Counted from the first letter of the stretch, positions 1 to 12,297 are shown. The stretch: DNA of 64,000 nucleotides from Quercus robur (GCF_932294415.1 NC_065545.1:40958327-41022326), one strand, 5' to 3'. The notes: generated by a model from the sequence alone, not told the origin. Made by a program: numbers and translations.

Positions 1-117
1 CAATATAAACATGTATAGAATTTCCCGATCATAAGATTACTATATCATGTAATTGATTAATATCTCATGGCCTTGCTAACTGATAGATGATAGGTAAGGC
101 AAAAATTTCCCAATCAT

Positions 118-1560
118 TTTTTTTTTTTGATAAATAACGTAAGAATATTATTAATAATAAAAATTACCAAACCGAGTACATTGGGGATGTACTATGGGGG
201 CACAAATCAAGAAACAAAAGAACAACAGTCAAGAAAAATAGAAAAGGAAGAACAAGAAAAATGAGAAAAAACCACACTCCATTCAAAGAGAGTGCGTAAG
301 AAAAAGGATTTAATCTCCAGCAAAGAGCGTTCGCAACCCTCAAAGCTTCTAGCATTCCTTTCACGCCAAATGCACCAAATCAAGCAATGAGGCACTAATT
401 TCCGAACATCAATGTGACGATGTCGCGCAAACTTTCCTTCCCAAGCCTCAAAACAACTCAAGAACAGTATGAGGCATAACCCATCGAATACCAAACAAGC
501 AGAAAACCAAAGACCACAACTCCCAAGCTATGGAACAATGAAGTAGAAGATGATCCACCGACTCCCCACACCTCTTACACATATAGCACCAGTCAAGCAC
601 TATCACTCGCCTTTTACAAAGGTTATCTATTGTTAAGATCTTACCTAAGGAAGCAGACTGAGAAAAGAAAGCTACCCTTGGAGGAACCTTCGATTGCCAT
701 ATCATTTTCCATGGAAAGGAAACAAGATTAGGAGCGTAGAAGGAACTATAATAACCTCTAACCTCAAAACCTCTATTCCTTGCAGCCTTCCAACAAACCT
801 TATCTGGGCCAAACCCCTACACTGACGAAGAATATACCAACTCCATAAACCGATCAAAGGCTTCTTCTTCCCAATCTTGTGGTGGACGACGAAATTGCAC
901 ATTCCAGTGAAATCTCCCAACCGACCAATCCATAACTTCAGCCACCGAGGAATCCTTTGACCTACTAAGATAGTAAAGCTTTGGAAAGGCCTCTTGGAGG
1001 GTACAATCCCCACACCGCACATGCTTCCAAAATTTCACTCTAGTACCATCCCCCACATCATAAACAAGAAATTTAGAGAAGTTCAACCAGCCACTTCTAA
1101 TGTATCTCCACAAGCTGACCCCATAAGGACTTGTCACCTTCTTCGTACATCAACCACCCCAAATATTCCCATATTTTGCCTCTATAACCCTCCTCCATAA
1201 AGCATCAGTCTCCGAGCCATACCTCCACAACCATTTACCTAGTAAGGCAGAATTAAAGGTACCCAACCGTCTAATACCCAACCCCCCAACCTGCAAAGGC
1301 CTACAAACCTTGGCCCAATTAAGTAAATGAATTTTAGGTTCACCTCCAATCCCATTCCACAAAAAATCTCTCTGTAATTTCTCCATACGCTTAGCCATCT
1401 TACCTGGTAAAGGAAGAAGGGAAAGAAAGTATATAGGTAAAGAAGATAGTGAGCTTTTAATGAGTGTCACCTTACCCCCTTTAGATAAATACATTCTCTT
1501 CCAACCTGCTAATCTCCTCTCCATTCTCTCTAGGATAGGATTCCAAACAGACAAATCCTT
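118..1560 (-). mobile_element. 5'-truncated LINE (non-LTR retrotransposon)
   Basis: Minus-strand frames read the C-terminal end of a plant L1-type reverse transcriptase. A segment at about 1560-1150 contains [20 protein letters not shown] and [19 protein letters not shown], typical of the region after the RT fingers and palm. Further along (about 640-540) comes a zf-RVT zinc-binding module with CYMCKRCGESVDHLLLHC, then the usual final stretch with WCIWRERNARSFE. The frame changes several times, so the copy is dead. The 3' end on this strand is an A-tail, seen as a T-run at 118-129. The insertion is flanked by an exact 15-bp target duplication, AAATTTCCCAATCAT, at 103-117 and 1561-1575, so both borders are firm and the element is strongly 5'-truncated. 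It probably lies in a beta-amylase intron, in the same orientation as that gene. Confidence 0.93.
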
Positions 1561-1575
1561 AAATTTCCCAATCAT

Positions 1576-2175
1576 AAGATTAGTTTTCTAAACAATAACA
1601 TGTATTTGGTATTCCATGCAAGTATTAGCATGTTTGTATTTTTCTGTCAGTGTATGTGTGCTTTTGTGATGTAAGTATGCATTCATGTTATGTTGCATGT
1701 ATATATTGTGAAAATTTCAGTTTGGAAAGTAACAATGTAAAGTAGGACCATGTCAGAGATAGAAAGATTAGGGGCAGCATATTATTTGTATACATATATC
1801 AATACTTTTTTTGATACATTTTAAGTGGGGGAGGGGGGCTCCATACCCTGGACGTCTCCATTGAAAACACCTGGAAATGCATTTGACCTAAAGGTAATTG
1901 GTGTGCACATATATCAATACTAACGGTTCTGAAACAAACCCTTATAAAATGATGACCCAATGGATAGCAGTATGGCCTAGTGCATTTCTTTTCCATACAT
2001 TAAAAAGAACTAGGATTTCAGGGCAATGGGATGATGTTAATGCATTCTTATTCCATTTAAAAATAAAAACTCACAATATACAGAAGAAAACGTCGACTAT
2101 AGAGTTACAATAAATAAAACTGAAGGTGTATATATATATATATATATATATGGAGCAGTTAGGTTTACTAGATAC
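1576..2175. other. probable intron sequence, no gene seen
   Basis: AT-rich DNA between the LINE and the last beta-amylase exon visible in the window. No exon matching the next expected beta-amylase segment (starting CYDKYLQ) is visible here or in 1-102, so this is most likely intron. A (TA)n microsatellite lies at 2131-2152, close to the splice donor at 2175. Confidence 0.5.
2131..2152. repeat. (TA)n microsatellite
   Basis: Alternating TA run beside the splice donor of the last visible beta-amylase exon. Confidence 0.9.
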
Positions 2176-5100
2176 CTGAAATTCACCAATACCAGGATAC
2201 CTCCATCCCATCCTTTCAGAAGAAGAAGGATACTTCAGCTCCCCAGATGCCCCGAGTCCGATCTCTACAGAAGAAATTTGACCCTCTGCAAACAAGTCAT
2301 CAAATTCTGTCCGGAAGCTTCTCATGAAATCAAAATAGACCTGCACAAATTTGAGACTGCTGATGAGTAACAAAAATCCAAAAGATATAAGCATAAATGA
2401 GTTTTAACTTTCGACTGAGAACAACTGGTCCTATGCATAAAAGACTTGTTATGAAGAACCATTTTGAGATTAACTGACTTGAACAAAAAAAAAGACAAAC
2501 ATTTACAATAGACATAAGCATAAATGCGAGACTACTAATGAGCAACAAAAAGCATAAATGAGTTCCAACTGAGAACAACAGGTCCCATGCATAAAAGACT
2601 CATGTTATGAAGTACCATTTTGTGATTAACTAACATGAAAGAAAAAAAAAAAGAACATTAACAAGAGAAAGTGGCGACAATGTCTTAGTAGAAGTTCAAT
2701 AAAATAAAATTTATAGCTTCATTTTCAATAGTAAAGAAAGACAAATTTATCAATTCAATAAATACCTCAATGGCAGTTCTTCCTTTTAGAACTCGTTCTT
2801 TATCAATGCCCCATGACAGACATTCAGGATTCCTCCTACCTTCACGATCTGTGAAGAATATATCCGGGTTGTCTTTTCCAATCTCCATAACCCATTGTGG
2901 AAGGGCAATCAACGTGTCACCAGAGTCATTTCCTCCATACTCATGAAATGCCATCACAACCTTTGGAATTTTATAAGATATTTTAAAAATTATTCAACAA
3001 CAATGAGTAATATGCATTCTCTTAAAAAGACAAACTGTCAATTAGAGAAACCCTTACCTATAAAAATCAGTCATAATAATGTTTCCATAATAACCCTATA
3101 TTCTCACCGATTAGAAAAGAATCATGAATTAGAATTTTTAACATGAAAATTTTAGGTAGCAAAGCACTTTGAGCTCCTATACTTGGTAGGGTTCAAGAAT
3201 ACGCCGAAACTTGAGAGACCAATAAACAGACACAACAGTGTAAATGTAGGTTCTCAGGGAGTACCACATTTTTTTTTTTTTTTTTTTTTGGTTTTACAAC
3301 ATGTTTTATTGATAAGGGACTACCTCAAATCCTATTGTATCTATGAATAAATAAAAAAGACAAACTTCAATTTACTTATAAAAAAAATCCTAAAGAATTA
3401 TAAAAATGCAGTTACAAATAAATGAATAATATGACAGGGGACTCAATTTATCCACAGTAGAATGACTTTCACTAGGACCCAAGACACAATACACTATGAA
3501 TATGTTAGAGTCTGCCATTACATCCATCAAAAGAAAAAATACAATTCGAAAATTTCAGAAATGCAACTTTATAGAATGTAAAAAAATCAGAAACACTTAG
3601 AAATGTTTGGAAACATTGAAAAAGATATTCAAAAAATATATATATCTAGCAAATGATAAAGCAAGCATGAAGAGCCTATACACTTAGACTTATGCGAGAC
3701 TAATGTCAAACAAGTTAGAAGACGTGTCAACAGAATGAAACTCTTCTACATAGTGACTAAAATTTCTTTCAGAAAATTGTGGTTGATGTGATCTACAACA
3801 TCTTCAACAAAATGTTCAGTTAATCAACATCTACACATGAAATTCTATTGAAGTCATCAACAGAATGGGTTCATCTCTCATTATTTGACTCGCCAAATTG
3901 GTAGATGACATGAGAACACGAGTAACTTAAACTTTTCTAAAATGTTTTCAACTTTTGGTAGGTCTATCTCATCGAAGATGGTCACACTTTGATCAAAACT
4001 AAATTATTCCGTAAGGAAGCACCGCCTTACAAAAGCTAGTTATATATTGAAATAAATAAATATATGACACAAATCCATTCTTTTGAAAGACAAGTGATCA
4101 CTAGTTTTATACATTACATAACATATTTATATGTATATGTGTGTATTTGTGATGGTTCTTATGTGATGTGTATCATTTCTTCATATAAACTGGGAAGATT
4201 TGATTTTATGTTTAGATTTATTTGACAATTTCAATCCTACACATGAATCCGCCAATAGGCTCTCCAGTTAACAATAGAGGAACATATAGTGCAAAATTGT
4301 ATAGGTCCAAACCATTCAACTTAAACTACAAACAACAAAGATGGGGGGATCTTTCATATTTACTTAAATTAGTAGAATGGGTCATATTTTTTTTATATTT
4401 AAATGATAAATGGCATTGCAAGTGTGAGAAAAAAAAATGTATGATCAATTTTTACATAAACAACATTTTTATTTTTATTTTGATAAGTATAAACAACATT
4501 TTTATTTTATTATCTTTACTTTGTTATTTTTCAAATAAGGGGTACTTAATCTATTGATGGCCAGCATTAAAATAAATAAATAAATAAGTAAAGACATTGT
4601 ATGTACATGGGTGACATCCTATGAATTTAGATATGGTAAAATTCACCAACATATACATAATATATTGGACATGTTTATGCACATGTTTAAAATATTTGAA
4701 CCTATGCCAAATACCATACACATAACTCAATTAAATCCTGGGAGTCTACCTGCAAATTCAGCTTGAATTCCTGGATGATGTTAAAGAGTTCCCTATAGCC
4801 AGACCATACGTATTTCTGTGGACTCCAGCCTTCAACAATACCCCACCAACAATCAATAACAACACCATCTACATTTAAAGACTTCAAATGACTAAGCTCC
4901 TGTCTAACACCTTCAGGATCAATCAACTGGCAGAAATTGTTGATAACACCAGTCTGCCACAGAAGTCTAAGGATTTTACAATTCATAGAAACAATTACAA
5001 AATCTGAAAATAGAGTACACATGATATAATTTGTAAACGCAGAAGAAAAATGTATAAAAACAAAATTAAAATATGAAAAAGAAAGCAAGCAGATAATTAA

Positions 5101-8100
5101 GTAAGCACTTGTCAAAAGATTAATCTCAATACAAAATATTATAAATCAGAAAATGAAAAACACCTACCGGAAGCTTTACATAAACAGGGACATATGGAGT
5201 GCTTGTAAAACCATTCCCATGCTCCCCAGAATGAATATCTTGAATAAGCTGCACCAATAAACCACCTGATCAGATATTTTCTTACTTGACAGCTTCAAAC
5301 AACAATGACGCTCCCCAGACAATTATATCAGATAACAAATGTCTCGTGTGTGACCAATGAACCAAAAATATTGTGACACATGCACACAAATACATACCCT
5401 GACACAAGACAAAACCAAAACTGATGCAACTCTAAAATTAAAGAAATGAAAAATAAAATAACCTTGAAATAAGCACTTTGGCTTGTTTGGAATTGGTACC
5501 AAACAAGGAAGCATAACCTAGGAATCCACACCACCTAGGGTCGCTTAGAATCAGCACCAAGGAATTGAAGAAAAAATTCCAACAAATAATTTTTATTACT
5601 CAGGCAAATATGAACGATCTTCATTGGAGTACAATAGTGTGTTTATATAGACTAATAGGAGTTAAGCCTAATTCTAATTGACTTAGAAAAGCCTAATTAT
5701 TGAATTAGAAAAATAACCTATCTCTAGGAAATCAAATAAATACCTGTGAGGACACAATTTGGAACGACCCCTAATAATGTTGGGTTCGCGCGTAAAAAGA
5801 CCCAAACAATATTATTTATAGAGCGTGGGTTTGAAAGGCTAGACCTTGGTCACAAGACAGTGGTTTTCCGTGGCGTTCATACATAATTAAATCGTGTTCG
5901 CCTTAGGAGTCTTTCTCCTGGAGGCGGGCTGGGTGGCTCTGATTTTTGGCCATTTTTCCCAGCCTCTTTCCCCGGATTGCTTCTTTTTCCTTTTATACTA
6001 GCCTGTATCCCTTATCCAACGTCCACGTGTGGGTTCAATTTTCCATGACTAATACTTGTCCCATCAGCCCATACCCAGAGTGATTGGGGGTGGTTGTAAA
6101 AGCTGAAGAGTATGGCTCTGTCAGGTGCAGAGTATTGAATGGCAGTAAGAGCAGTTTTCCCTTTGTACTTGGTCGTTATACTATCCAGCGTACCCTTCTC
6201 TATTGACCTAGATATTTTAGATTTTTTCCCAAACTGTTCCTATACCGTTTTTGCCCTTTCTTCCAGGGAGACCTCGAATATGCCGAGGACAAAATCATCC
6301 TCGGCTGGGTCTCAAGACTATTTGGACTTCTATTACCTATCCTCGGCTATAACCTTCCTCGGCTCGGGCCTTGGGCCCCAGTGTAAAAATGGGCCAGGGC
6401 CACAAATTATTGGACCCCACTATCCCCTCAAAATCCTGCTGTCCGACCTCTTGGTCGGAGAGGAGGGTTTTAGTAATGCCACGCCTTTATTGCGGTCTGC
6501 TTAGATCTGCCCTTCATCAATGTGGGTGTCTCTCCACCTATCCAGGAAACATACCGGACTACGAGATGCGGTTTGCTTTGAATTCATTCATGATGCGTTC
6601 CTGTCGCTTCATTATCTGAAACGCGCCTTTAATGATTTCCCTTTACGAGACCATTTAAATTCAACAGTTATTGACGGCGTGGGGAAGTGGAACGGGTATA
6701 TTCTCGTTTACCGATTTTCTTGGAAACTTGGACAGATTAAATGCCTCCCGTTTTGCCCTTCATATAAGAAGGAAAGCAGGAGGCTACCTCTCTTACACAG
6801 AGACCTTTCAATCCTTTTAAAGTCTGAAAACCCTTAGTCTCCCCCAGAGTTTCCCTTATCCGCTCGCTTGCACTTTGAATTGTGATTTGTCCACGATAGG
6901 AGCGGGAATGAAGAGACCATACCCTTCCCAGAAATGCTACGTTCTTGTGAAACTCAAAATGGCTTGGTCAGGGCAGGGATGGCAAAGACTCAAGATACTT
7001 CTCATCCTCCTTTCAGCCAAAATCCGAAGCAGGGGCTCATCACGTCAAACTTTTGGCGCGACTGAGCTGGGGTCACCCATTATCAGTACCAGCCGCTCTC
7101 TTGTGAGCATAGCTAACATGGCACCGGCGTGTTAGGAGTCAGGACTGACGTAGGGACAAAGTATCCCTGCTTCTTCCTCTCTTCCTTCACTGGTGCCTCC
7201 TTTTGCCTCTCCTTCTTCTTCTTTCCCATCACCAGATCCATCTTGGTGCTTTTCCTTCTTCCTCTTCTTCTCCTCTCACCCCTAGGAAGGTCCTCCTCTC
7301 AATATGGGCGTCACTGGGGCAGAATTTGGAAAGACTTGGAAGCAGAGCTTAAAAAGATTTCTGGTTGTTTGTTTGTTTGTTTTTTTTTTTTTTTTTTTTT
7401 TTTATTGCTTTTGTAATTCGTTTTTTATATAGTCTTGTTTAAGCCCTTCATTGTACGCTGTAATGCCTCTTTATATTAATAAAAAGTCATCATGCTTTAC
7501 TTCATATATTCTATCTTTTTTTTTTTAAATGGTTATGCCGTGAATAGACGTACTACCCTGTGATTTTTTAGTTTTGTACTATGAACGATGCTTAGGGCCG
7601 AAATCCCAATCAATAAAAAGACCTTGCTTTGTACTTATTGAAACTATCCGACATAATAAGTTCGATTTGAACAAATGATACTTAGGGCTGAAATCCTTAC
7701 TAAGAAGAAAAGGAAAAGATATTATGATGAGCTTATTAGAGCTGTCTGGCATAATAACGCCGACCTGAGAAAACAATATTTTGGGCCGAAATCCCTTACC
7801 AAGAAAAAAGATGTCATGATGAACTTATTAGAGGTATCGTGTACAATAAGACCAACCTGAAAATGGGTTGTATACCCCAAACAAGTTTGGGTTGTATACC
7901 CCAAACTTGTTTAAGCCCTTCATTGTACACTGTAATGCCTCTTTATATTAATAAAAAGTCATCATGCTTTACTTCATATATTCTATCTCTTTTTTTTTAA
8001 ATGGTTATGCCATGAATAGACGTACTACCCTGTGATTTTTTAGTTTTGTACTATGAACGATGCTTAGGGCCGAAATCCCAGTCAATAAAAAGACCTTGCT

Positions 8101-11100
8101 TTGTACTTATTGAAACTATCCGACATAATAAGGCCGATTTGAACAAATGATACTTAGGGCTGAAATCCTTACTAAGAAGAAAAGGAAAAAATATTATGAT
8201 GAGCTTATTAGAGCTGTCTGGCATAATAACGCCGACCTGAGAAAACAATATTTTGGGCCGAAATCCCTTACCAAGAAAAAAGATGTCATGATGAACTTAT
8301 TAGAGGTATCGTGTACAATAAGACCAACCTGAAAATGGGTTGTATACCCCAAACTTGAGCGAGGTGACGGCTGAATGCTCGATGCCGACATGAAAATGGG
8401 TTGTATACCCCAAATTTGAACAAGGTGATGGCTGAATGCTCGATGCCATGTAGGAAGTAATCATCCGAGGATATATAACCCAAAATGTACAACCCCTGTA
8501 GGTCACTGAGTAATAAGGCGTTTCGCCATCTTCCTAATAACTTTCATAGCCTTAACCTTTTATGGTATTTGGTCCGAGGACTGAGCGACTTAGAATTCTT
8601 CTTAAGTAGCTGACTTCTCCATAGGTTTGAGTCCGAGGACCATGCAATACCTTGGTTGTGGCCAAAACTTGATTTCTAAGTAGTTGGTTTCCCCATAGGT
8701 TTGAGTCCGAAGACCATGCAATACCTTGGTTCTGTCCGAAACTTGGTATTTAAGTAGTTGGTTTCCCCATATGTTTGAGTCCGAGAACCATGCAATACCT
8801 TGGTTCTGTCCGAAACTTGATATTTAAGTAACTTGATATTTAAGTAGTTGGTTTCCCCATAAGTTTGAGTCCGAGAACCATGCAATACCTTGATTCTGTC
8901 CAAAACTTGATTTTTAAGTAGTTGGGGGAATTAACCCCTTAGTTATGGCGTGGGACCTTGGTTTAGGGGAATTAGCTTCTCGGCCAAGCCCCTAGAACCA
9001 TCAGTGCTGCTGACGCTACGAAGCGCAGTCCCTAGTAAAGAAACATAGACCCTAGCGAAGAAACGTAGCCCTTAGTGGAACTTTACGCTAGAACACTACA
9101 ACCGGCTGTTAGAAATGACAAGGGAACTGTCTCGACCTACCGCCTATGCCAACACACAAGCCTTCCTCACAGACGGCGCCAATTGTGAGGACACAATTTG
9201 GAACGACCCCTAATAATGTTGGGTTCGCGCGTAAAAAAACCCAAACAATATCATTTATAGAGCGTGGGTTTGAAAGGCTAGACCTTGGTCTCAAGACAGT
9301 GGTTTTCCATGACGTTCATACATAATTAAATCGTGTTCGCCTTAGGAGTCTTTCTCCTGGAGGCGGGCTGGGTGGCTCTGGTTTTTGGCCATTTTTCCCA
9401 GCCTCTTTCCCCGGATTGCTTCATTTTCCTTTTATACTAGCCTGTATCCCTTATCCAACGTCCACATATGGGTTCAATTTTCCATGACTGATACTTGTCC
9501 CATCAGCCCATACCCAGAGTGGTTGGGGGTGGTTGTAAAAGCTGAAGAGTATGGCTCTGTCAGGTGCAGAGTATTGAATGGCAGTAAGGGCAGCTTTTCC
9601 TTTGTACTTGGTCGTTATACTATCCAGCGTACCCTTCTCTATTGACCTAGATATTTTAGATTTTTTCCCAAACTGTTCCTATACCGTTTTTGCCCTTTCT
9701 TCCAGGGAGACCTCGGATATGCCGAGGACAAAATCATCCTCGGCTGTGTCTCAAGACTATTTGGACTTCTATTACCTATCCTCGGCTATAACCTTCCTCG
9801 GCTCGGGCCTTGAGCCCCAGTGTAAAAATGGACCAGGGTCACAAATTATTGGACCCCACAATACCAATAACCTAACTAACTAATAAGATTTAAAATAAAT
9901 CCAGCAGACCAAAAGTAAAAGATATAATTGACTTCTAAAAGTATACAAAGCTAAATTAAAATAAAACTGTCTTCGCACATCATACCAAAACGAATGTAAC
10001 TCTGGACAAAAAAAAAAAAAAAAATCTAATAACAAGCACCACTTGTTTGGAATTGGCTTCAAGCAAGCAACTAAAACCTAGGAATTTGCACATAGGATCA
10101 CCTAGAATCAGCACGTAGGGTCACCTAGAATCAGCAGCTACTAAGAGAAGAAACTCCAACAAATTTTTTGATTACCAAAGCAAACTGTAAACAATCTCCA
10201 TTGGAGTACAATAGTGTGCCTAAATATTGCATTACAAAGATAATCTTTCTCTAAGGGATTAAATAAAATACTAATCACTTAGAATAATCAATGGACCAAT
10301 AGTAAAAAACAATTGACTTATAAAATTAGAAAAAACTAAAGTAAATTAAATTTTCTTTGCATTTCTTGCATCACACCCCACCCACCTACACGTATATGTA
10401 GATGTAGGTATTTGCACATAAAGGAAATATTAAACTACCCCCTTTCACCTAGAGGTCAACCTTATCACCGTGATTTACAAAAAACAACAACAATAATAAT
10501 AATAATAATAATAATAAAGAAATAAAAATTAATAAGTTGACATTGCCAACAAAAGTAGAACAAATTTTTTGAACGAAAGACATGTTGATAACCCTGTTTG
10601 CAAGGTAGCATTCATATCGATAAATTGGTAAAAGAAATGAAGGTGATGAGGGTCTACCTCTATACCGCATTGGACCGAAGTCGAATTGATGGGGCTTACA
10701 GAGGCTGAGGCTACAGTGGTATATTTGGTATCCATCTCTCTGTCTCTCTCTCCTATTACAACAGATGAATCAAGAGAAGCTGGTGACAAGCTGTCATCAA
10801 TTCCAAGAAGCGACGGTGAACACTCTATTGTTGTTTGTTTGACAGAACAATGTGTCAAACTCATAGCCGCAGCAGAAGCAGATAGTGGACTCTCAACTGG
10901 AAATGCTGCTGCCTGTCAATGCATATGCAATTGCATAATTATATAGGGTTTTGATTGTCTCACACTCCCTTACGTACTCTCCGTACACATCATGTGTCAA
11001 AATGTAAACATTCTTGAAACATTCAGACACCTTGTGTGAAAGTGTATAGATTGTGTGTACAGGAGTGTACATCATCAAGTGTGAAACAAAAATTTTCCAA

Positions 11101-12297
11101 TTGTCAAAAAATAGAGTGTGATAAATAAACTTCTTGTATTATTGATATGCCTAAATTACATCACTAAACACTCTTATATATATATATATATATATATATA
11201 AGAGGTAGCCCAAGAAAATATCACTAACAAATTAACTAATTCTGACCGAATACAAAAGGCATATGTGGAACCATAGAGTGACCCCCAAATAAAACTAGTT
11301 CATATTCTACTTATATAAGAACTGAACAAGAACGAGTTACCTCAACATACAAACCAACTTAACTTACTAAAATAGAGGTTTGTCTTTTTTTCCATAACAT
11401 TCAAAGCTCAATTTTTTTTTTCTCTCTTTTCATTCACTTTCTCAATAACCAAACATAGACAAAGCTTATTTTTAACTAACTGACTGACTAAATAGAGATT
11501 TTTTTTTTCTTTCCCACAACATGCAAAGATCAAAAAAAAAAAAATCTCTTTTCATTCACTTTCTCAGCAACCAAACAGAAATACAGCCAATTTCTAACTA
11601 ATTAACTAACTGACTAAATAGTGGTTTTTTTATATATATTTAAATTCCATTACTTTCAAAGCTCAAGTTTTTTTTTCCATCTCTTTCCATTCACTTTATA
11701 AGTATAGAAAAAAAAAAATTTCCATAACACTTAAAGCTCAATTTTTCCCCTCTTTCATCCACTTTCTCAGCAACCAAACAGAGATAAAAGCCAATTTCTA
11801 AACATTAATCATACACATTATATAAAAATTCAAAACACAATTACAATCCAAATTGAATTTCAAATTATCGCCTAAATTTGTATCAAATCGATAATTACCA
11901 ATTGCGGCAATTGGGATTGGGAAGGAGCGGGTGCGGGTGCGGGCGTGGGCGGCGATTGTCGATACGTGGTCCCGTCGGCCTCGACGACCCACCCGGCCTC
12001 ACGCGCCAGCGCGGCGAGCACGTCGTTCATGTCGGCACGCGCCGGGAGCGGGAAATTACCGTACTGCCTGAGACCGGCAAGCATGCGGCTTGTAATGGCG
12101 CGGCGGTGTCGCTCTCTGAGCTTCGTTCTCTCTTTCTCCTTCTCCCTCTCCTTTTTTCCCTTGTTTCCCGACGCGCCTCCGGCCGCTACTGCGGCGAATC
12201 CACGTGGCCGGCGTGTCTGGGTTTGGGCCTGCGGGTTTGGTACTACCAAGTTGGTGGTGGTGGTGGTGGTGGTGGTAATGGTATCGTCTTCGTCCAT
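2176..12297 (-). CDS. BAM7: BAM7/BAM8-like beta-amylase with N-terminal BZR1-type DNA-binding domain (5' part; 3' exons off the left edge)
   Basis: Six exons, all phase 0 with GT/AG borders: 12297-11899, 10912-10658, 5248-5168, 4953-4750, 2960-2766 and 2340-2176, giving 433 codons. Exon 1 starts MDEDD and encodes the basic BZR1/BES1-type domain ([20 protein letters not shown], then [18 protein letters not shown]). Exon 2 is a Ser-rich linker. Exons 3-6 enter the glycosyl hydrolase 14 barrel: [55 protein letters not shown] and [15 protein letters not shown]; the Glu in GELKYP aligns with the catalytic acid of soybean beta-amylase. The remaining roughly 260 residues, with the second catalytic Glu, should lie left of position 1. 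In Arabidopsis the BZR1-BAM proteins are nuclear regulators with little or no amylase activity. BAM7 is preferred over BAM8 by general resemblance only. Exon 1 is much more GC-rich than its surroundings. Intron 2 is 5.4 kb because of an LTR-element insertion. Confidence 0.9.
2352..2665. repeat. two-copy tandem duplication in a beta-amylase intron
   Basis: A unit of about 170 bp is present twice. Both copies share AGCATAAATGAGTT, GAGAACAAC, GTCC-ATGCATAAAAGACT and TTATGAAG-ACCATTTTG, at about 2390-2470 and 2550-2625. The copies differ at many positions, so the duplication is not recent. It fills most of the intron between exons 5 and 6. Confidence 0.75.
2961..4749. other. beta-amylase intron 4, no further feature
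   Basis: The intron runs between exon 5 (ends 2960) and exon 4 (starts 4750). It is AT-rich with a long T-run at about 3269-3289, which may be the A-tail of an old minus-strand retroposon. I could not identify an element body next to it. Confidence 0.45.
5745..6421 (-). repeat. 3' LTR of the non-autonomous element
   Basis: Begins TGTGAGGACACAATTTGG on the plus strand and matches 9184-9860 along its whole length. It contains several TCCTCGGC-type short motifs near its right end. Confidence 0.9.
7434..8353. repeat. 472-bp tandem duplication inside the LTR element
   Basis: Positions 7434-7905 are repeated at 7906-8353 with very few changes. The unit contains a poly-T stretch and smaller degenerate repeats around GGGC-GAAATCC and GAGCTTATTAGAG. 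Its high identity shows that it arose late. A further partial repeat of GAAAATGGGTTGTATACCCC follows at 8393-8416. Confidence 0.9.
8624..8925. repeat. about 75-bp tandem repeat, four units, inside the LTR element
   Basis: Units start at about 8624, 8698, 8772 and 8862, each with TTTGAGTCCGA, ACCATGCAATACCTTG, and AAGTAGTTGG. The third unit has a short internal duplication of ACTTGATATTTAAGTA. Confidence 0.88.
9184..9860 (-). repeat. 5' LTR of the non-autonomous element
   Basis: Same sequence as 5745-6421 with about 3% difference; ends GGACCCCACA on the plus strand, next to target duplication ATACC. Confidence 0.9.
11177..11200. repeat. (TA)n microsatellite
   Basis: Simple TA run in beta-amylase intron 1. 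Confidence 0.85.
11391..11800. repeat. degenerate four-copy tandem repeat in beta-amylase intron 1
   Basis: The phrase CCATAACATTCAAAGCTCA or a near copy recurs at 11392, 11514, 11646 and 11722. It is followed each time by a T-rich run and TCATTCACTTTCTCA-CAACCAAAC or part of it. Spacing is 74-133 bp because the homopolymer runs differ. It lies just downstream of the exon 1 splice donor. Confidence 0.75.

Larger units (their letters stand above)
5745..9860 (-). mobile_element. non-autonomous LTR retrotransposon with both LTRs and target duplication
   Basis: Two direct repeats of about 677 bp bound a 2.76-kb interior, all flanked by the 5-bp duplication ATACC (5740-5744 and 9861-9865). Next to the right LTR, the minus strand reads ATTGGCGCCGTCTGTGAGG, the usual primer-binding-site context of plant Ty3-type elements. 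A purine stretch (TTGAGGGGATAG) sits just inside the left LTR. The element therefore runs on the minus strand with its 5' LTR at 9184-9860. I recognise no gag or pol frame in the interior, so it looks like a structurally whole but non-coding (LARD-like) copy. The LTRs differ at about 20 of 677 sites by eye, about 3%, a fairly recent insertion, perhaps one to a few million years. Confidence 0.9.
5418..10390. repeat. diverged tandem duplication, first copy split by the LTR element
   Basis: Copy 1 is 5418-5744 plus 9866-9985; copy 2 is about 9990-10390. Shared landmarks in order: AAAAC-AATG-AACTCT, CTTGTTTGGAATTGG, AACCTAGGAAT, CCTAGAATCAGCA and ATTGGAGTACAATAGTGTG. The LTR element is inserted in copy 1. 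On the minus strand the unit has a TATA-like CTATATAAACACAC, so it could derive from a pair of old LTRs, but no coding sequence supports that. Confidence 0.6.

Noticed and set aside
7129-7416. Plus-strand ORF with hydrophobic start in the LTR element interior
   Set aside because: Pyrimidine-rich low-complexity sequence running into a T-run; no domain.
7675-8332. Two nearly identical 61-aa ORFs ([12 protein letters not shown])
   Set aside because: They repeat only because the 472-bp DNA unit is duplicated inside a non-coding LTR element; not evidence for a gene family.
6139-9883. Matching ORFs beginning MAVRA in both LTRs
   Set aside because: They lie within the LTRs and are duplicated with them; plus-strand frames oppose the element's own orientation.
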